Of a DNA stretch of 17,321 bases, positions 1 to 6,236 are shown piece after piece; position 1 is the first letter of the stretch, and each line of letters opens with the position of its first letter. Where the stretch lies: positions 1-17,321 of the forward strand of contig JAKPIL010000014.1 of NCBI GenBank assembly GCA_029549845.1, given 5' to 3'. The position numbers and the translations under genes are program-made. Under the pieces are notes generated by a model. That model was not told the DNA's origin. It was given only the letters and a program-made list of their open reading frames with translations, and ran no database searches. The stretch comes from a bacterium (lineage in GTDB: Bacteria; Patescibacteriota; Saccharimonadia; Saccharimonadales; UBA4665).

Positions 1-374
1 CTGTTTAGCCCAATACACGGCCGGGTTTTTGGCAGGGTTGCCAAACCGGGTGGTGGGAGGTCGTGCATGGTTGTCACCGCCCTCCCTGCGTACAAAACCG
101 GCTGCTGCACCATAGTAAAATGCACGAGGTCGGGATTGAGGCCTTCAATCTGCCGCCTTAGGGTCAGCTGTTCGGCAAGCGTAAATTCTTTTATGTCTGA
201 CGCGACTATGTCAAAACCAGACGCGAGCTCCCGGAGGGCCGCAAGGCGGGGCGATTTTGCCAGTACGGTAAACGAGTGAGGTGACTGAAGCGCGTGGAGG
301 TTCTCGACCAGTTTATCGACGTACCTCCCCGTAGAAGTCCCTGACTCTCGTGCATCTATGACGATGTGGCTCAT
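1..374 (-). CDS. GT1/GT4-type glycosyltransferase, N-terminal part, cut by window edge and probably frameshifted
   Basis: The gene starts at an ATG (374-372) that overlaps the stop of the upstream glycosyltransferase in an ATGA arrangement, so the two are translationally coupled. The first ~104 residues begin MSHIVIDARESGTSTGRYVD and continue with a Rossmann-like GT-B N-terminal half, including the stretch PDLVHFTMVQQP and then VTTMHDL. Family members usually continue with a Thr-Thr-Arg-Phe and Asn-Pro-x-Lys-Asn type segment. Here that segment (RFGNPAKNPAVYWAKQ) appears only in another frame after about base 56, so one base seems to be missing around 55-57. Neither frame meets a stop before the window edge, so a sequencing error, a real mutation or programmed shifting cannot be told apart. 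The likely role is cytoplasmic transfer of a nucleotide sugar during polymer assembly; the sugar is unknown. Confidence 0.75.
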   Translation of the reverse strand, partial: MSHIVIDARESGTSTGRYVDKLVENLHALQSPHSFTVLAKSPRLAALRELASGFDIVASDIKEFTLAEQLTLRRQIEGLNPDLVHFTMVQQPVLYAGRAVTTMHDLPPPGLATLPKTRPCIGLN

Positions 375-1396
375 GAACCCCGTCTCCACAGGCGGTGCCA
401 GGCACCGCGCAGCTTTCGCAGGGCCCGTGCATTTGGCGGCAGGTCGTGGTGGAGTAGCGACCAGACTTTTTTGGAACCAATCTTTCGCTTGCTATCCAGT
501 GTGGCCAGTTCGGGCAGTTTCCACATCAACCAAAAGGTAGCCATAAAAACACCACGGAGCGCTGGCCACGCGTGCCCCCTACTAAACGCCCGGAAGAAAA
601 AGAGCCAGTATGCAAGATAAAAGCGCGGCAGAACCCGGAACAGGAGCAAAAACGGCACATTTTTCCACACAAGAAGGGGAAGGTTTTTGAGCGTTTGGTA
701 TGTGGTAAAGCCCTTCATGCGGCCGCTCGTCATCCCAATTTTGTGGTACACGACGGCCTGTGGTTCATACCCAACCTGCCAGCCCTGGTTTTGCATGCGA
801 AACCCAAGGTCAACATCCTCGTAGTATGCAAAGAACGCCTCGTCAAACAGCCCGACTTGCTTGAGTGTTTTGACTCGGAATAGGCTTGCAGCGCCGCTTG
901 CGGCGAATATTTCACCCGGGATGTCATATTGACCTCTGTCGGCTTCACCTCGTCCTCGCGGGTAAGGCAACCCCCAGTGCGTAAGGTAGTCGCCTGTGCT
1001 ATCTAGTGTGTGCTTGTCGTCTTGCAAAACTTTGCAAGCCACGGCGCCGTAAGCCTCGTGGTTTTCGAGTGACGATACCAGGCGCTCGAGCCAGTCGGGG
1101 GCCGCAACGGCATCATCATTGAACGGTGCAACGTACGATGCTCCCAGCGCAATTGCGCGGCGTAACCCCGGGTTGACGCCCCCAGCATAGCCCTTGTTGC
1201 GTCGGTTCCGGATAATCTCGACATCGGGGAATTGCCCGTGGACTTCATCTGCTGACCCGTCGGTGCTGGCATTGTCCACCACAATGATGTGTGGCTGAAG
1301 CGTTTGTGCCCGCAACGAAGCGATAGCATCTAGCAGCGCCTCTCCGCCGTTCAGGTTTGGGATCACAACAACTGGTTTACCCGTCGACTTTGTCAT
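371..1396 (-). CDS. Family 2 glycosyltransferase, WbbL/rhamnosyltransferase-like
   Basis: This 341-residue GT-A enzyme opens with PVVVIPNLNGGEALLDAI (residues 8-25), followed by the nucleotide-binding VVDNAS (39-44). It has an NDD metal-binding motif (93-95, within APFNDDAVA) and the acidic YYEDVDLGFR motif (191-200) that usually supplies the catalytic base in WbbL-type rhamnosyl transferases. The C-terminal part (about 230-300) is hydrophobic and aromatic, consistent with membrane association. The ATG at 1396 is preceded by a good Shine-Dalgarno sequence (AAAGGAAG, 1407-1400). Its stop overlaps the start of the next minus-strand glycosyltransferase. It probably transfers rhamnose or a similar deoxysugar from a dTDP donor to a lipid-linked chain. 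The family is clear, but donor and linkage are inferred. The gene is visibly more G+C rich than genes further right. Confidence 0.88.
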   Translation of the reverse strand: MTKSTGKPVVVIPNLNGGEALLDAIASLRAQTLQPHIIVVDNASTDGSADEVHGQFPDVEIIRNRRNKGYAGGVNPGLRRAIALGASYVAPFNDDAVAAPDWLERLVSSLENHEAYGAVACKVLQDDKHTLDSTGDYLTHWGLPYPRGRGEADRGQYDIPGEIFAASGAASLFRVKTLKQVGLFDEAFFAYYEDVDLGFRMQNQGWQVGYEPQAVVYHKIGMTSGRMKGFTTYQTLKNLPLLVWKNVPFLLLFRVLPRFYLAYWLFFFRAFSRGHAWPALRGVFMATFWLMWKLPELATLDSKRKIGSKKVWSLLHHDLPPNARALRKLRGAWHRLWRRGS

Positions 1397-1412
1397 AGGC
1401 TTCCTTTATAAT
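1384..1412 (+). promoter_or_regulatory. Sigma-70-type promoter for the wzm operon, overlapping the divergent gene
   Basis: TCGACT (1384-1389) and a perfect TATAAT (1407-1412) are separated by 17 bases. The start point would fall near 1418-1419, only about six bases before the wzm ATG at 1425, and no Shine-Dalgarno sequence precedes that ATG. The -35 lies inside the first codons of the divergent glycosyltransferase. On the other strand the same bases read TATTAT, so the element could work in both directions. Confidence 0.5.
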
Positions 1413-1424
1413 AGCTTACCAGCA

Positions 1425-2243
1425 ATGGGTGTATATAAACGAGTTTTCTCGAAAAAGAACCGAGCGCTCCTCATCGAGCTTGTAAAGACGGACTTTAAGC
1501 TGCGCTATCAGGGTTCAGCCATAGGTTATCTCTGGTCGCTGCTGCGTCCTTTGCTTATGTTCGCCATTCTCTACGTGGTCTTTGTGGTCGTGTTTCCGCT
1601 CGGCAAAGGCATTCCGTACTACCCGGTGTATCTCTTTACGGGTATGATCATATGGAACTTCTTTACCGAGATGACACAGCAGAGCCTGGGGAGCATAGTC
1701 GGGCGAGGCGATCTCATTCGCAAAATCCGCATTCCGCGTTGGATGATTGTATTTAGTACGAGCCTGAACGCCCTTATAAATCTTGGCCTCAACCTCATAG
1801 TTCTTGTCGTGTTTATGGTGATGAATCACGTGATTCCCATGGGGTCGCTTGTGTTCTTACCACTCATATTGCTTGAGGTGTATATATTTGCACTTGGCCT
1901 TTCGTTTTTCTTGTCAGCCGTTTTTGTGAAATACCGGGACGTGTTGTACATATGGGAAGTTGTCATCCAGGCCGGTTTTTATCTGACGCCTATTTTGTAC
2001 CCACTAACACAGATAAAAGATGTGATGTACCAAAAAATCCTATTACTAAACCCGCTTGCCCAGGCAATCCAAGACGCTCGTTATGCGGTTGTGACGCACG
2101 ATAATAACGTCATCACTATCTGGCGGGTGTTTCACCACAACACTTGGTATGCGCTCATACCCTTTGCGGTCGTTATTGTTGTGTTTATTGGGGGTCTTGC
2201 GTACTTTAGGAATCAACAAAACAGCTTTGCGGAGAACCTATAA
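1425..2243 (+). CDS. wzm: ABC-2 type polysaccharide export permease (Wzm/TagG family)
   Basis: This is a 272-residue integral membrane protein of normal length for the family. It has the typical cytoplasmic N-terminal helix region ending in the LKTDFKLRYQGSAIGYLW-like motif seen here at residues 19-37 (VKTDFKLRYQGSAIGYLWS). About six membrane segments follow, at roughly 38-60, 68-90, 110-135, 140-165, 175-195 and 240-260. The conserved KIRIPRW stretch after the second helix and GFYLTPILYPL near 185-195 are also typical of Wzm/TagG permeases. It would form the channel, with the ATPase encoded next (TAATG, one-base overlap), that moves a finished lipid-linked polysaccharide across the cytoplasmic membrane. 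The start has no ribosome site and lies just downstream of a -10 box, suggesting a near-leaderless message. Confidence 0.93.
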   Translation: MGVYKRVFSKKNRALLIELVKTDFKLRYQGSAIGYLWSLLRPLLMFAILYVVFVVVFPLGKGIPYYPVYLFTGMIIWNFFTEMTQQSLGSIVGRGDLIRKIRIPRWMIVFSTSLNALINLGLNLIVLVVFMVMNHVIPMGSLVFLPLILLEVYIFALGLSFFLSAVFVKYRDVLYIWEVVIQAGFYLTPILYPLTQIKDVMYQKILLLNPLAQAIQDARYAVVTHDNNVITIWRVFHHNTWYALIPFAVVIVVFIGGLAYFRNQQNSFAENL

Positions 2244-3517
2244 TGGCGAAAGATAAAGGGCACCTCGTTATTGCAGATGACCCAAAAAACGATGTAGCGA
2301 TATCTGTTGAAGGGGTTCATAAGTCGTTCAAACTTCCCCATAATCGGCAGAATTCAATCAAAGGTAGTATCATCAACCTTGTTGCAAAAGGAGATAGATC
2401 GTTCGAGACACAGGAAGTTCTAAAAGACATATCATTCCAGATTAAAAAAGGCGAATTCTTCGGCATTGTCGGTCGCAATGGTTCTGGCAAGAGCACACTG
2501 CTGAAAATGCTCGCTGGGATATATACACCGACTTCAGGCAAGATTATCGTCAACGGCAGCCTAACGCCATTCATAGAGCTTGGCGTAGGCTTTAACCCAG
2601 AGCTAACCGGCCGCGAGAATGTGTACCTAAATGGCGCGCTGCTTGGTTTTAACGATAAAGAAGTTGATGGCATGTACGATGAGATCGTGCGTTTTGCTGA
2701 ACTTGAACGCTTCATGGACCAGAAGCTTAAAAACTACAGCTCCGGCATGCAAGTCCGTCTGGCGTTTAGTATAGCCATTCGAGCAAAAAGTGACATACTG
2801 CTCCTAGATGAGGTGCTTGCGGTTGGCGATGCAGCATTTCAGACAAAATGTTTTGACTATTTCTATGAGCTGAAGGAAAAAGGGGCAACAGTCGTCTTTG
2901 TTTCACATGACATGGGGGCTCTTGAGCGGTTTTGTACAAGGGGCGTACTTATCGACAGGGGTCAGCAAGGCATTGTAGGGCCCATTAGAGATGTTCTTGC
3001 GCAATATACACCAATCGTGTTGAGCCAGCTAGATGCGGGTAACCGGGATGAAGCGAACAAGAAGCATAATACGAGCATGGAATCCAAAATCACATTGGTT
3101 GACTGCCACCTCAAGGATTCTCGGGGAGTGATTCTTGACAAGGTTGCATTTGGCAGTTTTGTGCAAGCACATGTTTCGATTGAGTTTCGTGAGCGGGTGG
3201 AGAGCCCAATCGTCGGTATCACAATATGGAAAAAAGATCTTAACGCGGCTGTTTTTGCTGCAAATAATCTCACAGAAGGCGTGGGCGATCTCGGTGTATT
3301 TAAGGCGGGTGCAAGGATTGCCTACGTCGTTTCTCTCCCGCCACTACTCAATAATGGAGAATATACGATAGAGGTGGCAGTCGCAAACAAGGCAGTCACC
3401 ACATACTATCTGCGAGAAAAAGAAGCCCAAGCGTTCCGCATTATGGGAAGCAACAACCCGCACGCAATAATCGCCCAAGACAAGCCATGCATGAAGATTG
3501 AGAGGCGGGTCCCGTGA
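2243..3517 (+). CDS. wzt: ABC transporter ATPase for polysaccharide export with C-terminal substrate-binding domain (Wzt)
   Basis: The 424-residue protein has a complete nucleotide-binding domain. Walker A is GRNGSGKST (77-85), the signature is YSSGMQ (165-170), Walker B is DILLLDE (184-190) and the switch histidine is in SHD (221-223). After a linker near 240-275, residues ~280-420 form a beta-rich domain resembling the Wzt C-terminal domain, which in E. coli O9a-type systems binds the capped non-reducing end of the glycan and gates export. TagH-type ATPases for teichoic acid have a different C-terminus, so Wzt is the better comparison. The gene overlaps wzm by one base and the next glycosyltransferase by four (GTGA). 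The partner is the Wzm permease. The terminal sugar or cap recognised is not predictable from sequence. Confidence 0.93.
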   Translation: MAKDKGHLVIADDPKNDVAISVEGVHKSFKLPHNRQNSIKGSIINLVAKGDRSFETQEVLKDISFQIKKGEFFGIVGRNGSGKSTLLKMLAGIYTPTSGKIIVNGSLTPFIELGVGFNPELTGRENVYLNGALLGFNDKEVDGMYDEIVRFAELERFMDQKLKNYSSGMQVRLAFSIAIRAKSDILLLDEVLAVGDAAFQTKCFDYFYELKEKGATVVFVSHDMGALERFCTRGVLIDRGQQGIVGPIRDVLAQYTPIVLSQLDAGNRDEANKKHNTSMESKITLVDCHLKDSRGVILDKVAFGSFVQAHVSIEFRERVESPIVGITIWKKDLNAAVFAANNLTEGVGDLGVFKAGARIAYVVSLPPLLNNGEYTIEVAVANKAVTTYYLREKEAQAFRIMGSNNPHAIIAQDKPCMKIERRVP

Positions 3518-5223
3518 TACGACGAACCATCCTACGCATAACAAAAAGAATCTTACCCAATAACTCACTACTCAGGAGGGTGCTTAAAAAACTCGCCATT
3601 CGACTCGGCCTTATTTCGCCCTTCTATGCAGATGGACGTTACCGTGAGTGGGTAGTCAGTACTGAAAAAATGTTCTGGACGCCCCAGAGGGACCTGGGTT
3701 ATAAACCACTGATAAGCATCATCGTTCCAGTGTTCAACGCCCCAGAAGAGTACTTGCTAGAGGCTGTATATTCTGTTGTAAATCAGACATATGGTAACTG
3801 GGAGCTTTTGCTCGTAAACGCCTCAACTCTCAAGGTTACTCGTGATGCTACGGCTTCATGCAGCAATATCGACAGCAGAATAAAAGTAGTCGATATTCAT
3901 AAGAACCTTGGCATTGCCGGTAATACGAACATTGGCATCAAACATGCAACCGGGGAGTACATCGCACTACTCGATAATGACGATACGCTTGCGCCTGAGG
4001 CGCTCTACGAGGTCGCATGTGAACTGCAGGGTAGCGATAAGCCAGATTTTCTCTACAGTGACGAAGATAAGATATCTCCTGACTCGGAACAGCGATTCGA
4101 CCCACATTTCAAAGCAGGGTGGTCCCTGCACACGATGCGCCAAGTCAACTATCTCAATCACCTCACGGTACTCAATGCAGGCATGCTGAAGAAAGCGGGT
4201 GGTTATCAGCCCGGGTTTGAGGGCGCTCAAGACTACGATCTGTACCTACGAGTTATCGATGCTGGCGCGATCGTTAAGCATATACCTAAAATTTTGTATC
4301 ACTGGCGAGCCATCGCAACCTCAACAGCGGCAAATTTTTCCTCGAAAGACAATGTTTTAACGGCTGGCAAAAAGGCTCTCTCAGACCATCTCTCAAGAAA
4401 TGGCCTCCAGGGAGAGGTCACTAGCATTGATAACCAGCCCGGGTTCTACGACATTACCTATAAAGCGAGTGCTCTTGAGGTTGCTATTGTTATATTACCT
4501 TCGACAGACTCACAACAGTACGCCGAATACACCAGGCAACTCATGCGACTTGTTAGCGGGGTAAAAGGCGTACATGTCTATATCTGCAACCTTAAGGCCA
4601 ACAAGAAGATGCTGTCCATGTATGAGAATGTGCTTACTTCTGTGCACGCAGACTCAACGGAAGAATATCTCACGAAAGTGAAGAACGTTTCAACAGCAGA
4701 AACAATGGTGTTCCTTGGGGCTGCGCTGCTTTGGAACGAGGAGGACGACTGGCTAGAAAGAGTAGCGGGTTTTCTTGGTCAGTGTCTTGATGTTGACGTA
4801 GTCGTACCACTTATTATTGATGAGCTATCAAATCGGATTATAGATGCTGGAAGCGTAAAGATAGGTGCCACTGAAATGCCCCTGTTCGTCGGCTACCCAG
4901 TGGGAGCGCATACGTTCCTTGGAAACTCAACATGGACACGTCATCTCGATCGATGTTCTGGTAGGTGCATCGTTGTGCGTAAAGAGGCTGCTGCGAAAAT
5001 CGTCGCATCAAATCCCTCTAGCATCGAAGATATTGCGCGCGCTGTGACGGAATTCTCGCGAGAAACTATCCTATGGCCACGCACGAAACTTAATTACGCA
5101 GGAGACTTCCGAACTGTCTTTACGGGCGGCAATGACATCATGCCGATATTTTGCTTTAGTCACCAGGAACTAAGCTTTGATAAGAGTACATATTACATTC
5201 CGTCAGGAGCAGACAATGCATAA
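3514..5223 (+). CDS. Large family 2 glycosyltransferase with a second, degenerate GT-like domain
   Basis: The protein has 569 residues and uses a GTG start coupled to the wzt stop (GTGA). Residues ~66-290 are a standard GT2 domain: LISIIVPVFNAPEEYLLEAV, LLDNDD (152-157, DxD motif), the YSDEDK motif (181-186) and GAQDYDLYLR (237-246). This pattern matches the first domain of large rhamnan or O-antigen glycosyltransferases that carry two GT2 modules. The region ~315-569 has the outline of a second GT2 module, with a hydrophobic strand, then DWLERVAGFL and an IIDAGSVKIG stretch where intact enzymes have a similar segment. Where a DxD motif would be expected it reads ALLWNEEDDWL. It is therefore probably a single-activity enzyme whose second half is structural. 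It sits in the export operon and most likely elongates the exported polymer. Donor unknown. Confidence 0.85.
   Translation: MIRRTILRITKRILPNNSLLRRVLKKLAIRLGLISPFYADGRYREWVVSTEKMFWTPQRDLGYKPLISIIVPVFNAPEEYLLEAVYSVVNQTYGNWELLLVNASTLKVTRDATASCSNIDSRIKVVDIHKNLGIAGNTNIGIKHATGEYIALLDNDDTLAPEALYEVACELQGSDKPDFLYSDEDKISPDSEQRFDPHFKAGWSLHTMRQVNYLNHLTVLNAGMLKKAGGYQPGFEGAQDYDLYLRVIDAGAIVKHIPKILYHWRAIATSTAANFSSKDNVLTAGKKALSDHLSRNGLQGEVTSIDNQPGFYDITYKASALEVAIVILPSTDSQQYAEYTRQLMRLVSGVKGVHVYICNLKANKKMLSMYENVLTSVHADSTEEYLTKVKNVSTAETMVFLGAALLWNEEDDWLERVAGFLGQCLDVDVVVPLIIDELSNRIIDAGSVKIGATEMPLFVGYPVGAHTFLGNSTWTRHLDRCSGRCIVVRKEAAAKIVASNPSSIEDIARAVTEFSRETILWPRTKLNYAGDFRTVFTGGNDIMPIFCFSHQELSFDKSTYYIPSGADNA
5205..5209 (+). 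promoter_or_regulatory. Ribosome binding site deciding the start of the next glycosyltransferase
   Basis: AGGAG lies six bases before the ATG at 5216. A longer reading from an ATG at 5177 would overlap the upstream gene by 47 bases and has no comparable site, so 5216 is preferred, giving an 8-base overlap. Confidence 0.7.
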
Positions 5224-6211
5224 CGCAGTAAGACAGCGAGCAAAGACAGCTTTTATTATCGTATGCTGGAACAACCAGGATTTGCTTCCCGAGTGTCTTG
5301 CATCTATCAAGGCGCAGACGAATACGAGCCATAAGGTCATCATCGTAGACAATGCATCTCACGATGCGTCTGTGGAGGTTGCCCGCAAAGAAATGCCCGA
5401 AGCCGAGATTATAGAAGAGAAAGAGAATCACGGGTTTGCTAAGGGTAATAACATTGCGATACAGAAAGCACTTGAGGATGAAGAAGTTGGCTATATTGCA
5501 CTGCTTAACACCGACGCGCGGATAGAGAGTACTTGGCTAGAAATACTCACTGACTTTTGTGTGTCGAAGCCCCAAGCGGCTTGCATGCAGGGAACGACAC
5601 TCGACTACTACAATCACGATGTCATTGATTCAACCCATATATTTATATCCCGAAATGGCCAAGGGACACAAGGTAACTGGCGAAATATATCTCAGACCGA
5701 GTTTGGTCCAAAGAAGGTGTTTGGGGTCAATGCTGCCGCATGCTTGATTACGCGAAAGTTCATCGAGGCGCAGCCGTTTGGTACTGAGTTATTCGACGAG
5801 CTTATGTTTATGTATCTAGAAGATGTTGACCTGGCGGCACGAGCCACAACTATGGGTTGGGATAACTATTTAGTGCCTGGAGCGAGAGCATTACATATGG
5901 GCTCGGCTAGCTCTGGGAAGAATCCTGGTTTTTCCCTATACTATACATTCCGCAACAACAGCGCTCTATTATTAAAGAATCTTCCGTTCAGGATGGTGCT
6001 GGCCATGACGCCGGCTATCCTAAAAGGTGATCTTGACACAATCGCGACCTTACGTCACCGTGGCCAAAATAAAGCCACAAGGATGGTTATAAAAGGTAGG
6101 CTTGTGGGTTTATTGCGACTGCCTCTTTACTGGAAGAAAATTCGTGCCCTGCGTCGAGCACGAAGCGTACCGTATGAGTATCTCTGGTATCTTATGCAAC
6201 GCGGATACTAG
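5216..6211 (+). CDS. Family 2 glycosyltransferase, WbbL/rhamnosyltransferase-like
   Basis: Counting from ATG 5216 the protein has 331 residues. It shows TAFIIVCWNNQDLLPECLAS (11-30), VDNAS (44-48), NHGFAKGNNIAI (71-82), the metal-binding NTD (98-100) and the acidic MYLEDVDLAAR motif (199-209). These are the hallmarks of WbbL-like rhamnosyltransferases. The tail (about 240-331) is basic and amphipathic, fitting membrane-surface attachment, and carries the YYTFRNN motif often seen after the catalytic domain. It is the last gene of the wzm-wzt operon, overlaps its neighbour by 8 bases, and meets the next gene tail to tail after 25 bases. It probably adds a deoxyhexose to the polymer exported by Wzm/Wzt. 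The family call is firm; the substrate is inferred from the rmlA gene in the same window. Confidence 0.88.
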   Translation: MHNAVRQRAKTAFIIVCWNNQDLLPECLASIKAQTNTSHKVIIVDNASHDASVEVARKEMPEAEIIEEKENHGFAKGNNIAIQKALEDEEVGYIALLNTDARIESTWLEILTDFCVSKPQAACMQGTTLDYYNHDVIDSTHIFISRNGQGTQGNWRNISQTEFGPKKVFGVNAAACLITRKFIEAQPFGTELFDELMFMYLEDVDLAARATTMGWDNYLVPGARALHMGSASSGKNPGFSLYYTFRNNSALLLKNLPFRMVLAMTPAILKGDLDTIATLRHRGQNKATRMVIKGRLVGLLRLPLYWKKIRALRRARSVPYEYLWYLMQRGY

Positions 6212-6236
6212 ATCGTACAATACTCGATCAAATTCT

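Noticed and set aside
67..279. Plus-strand open frame opposite the left-edge glycosyltransferase
   Set aside because: It lies antisense to a recognisable glycosyltransferase, has no ribosome site and no family character. The minus-strand reading explains the region.
6211..6229. Inverted repeat GATCG...CGATC between converging genes, as a terminator
   Set aside because: Only five paired bases with a nine-base loop and no T-run on either side, so it is not convincing.
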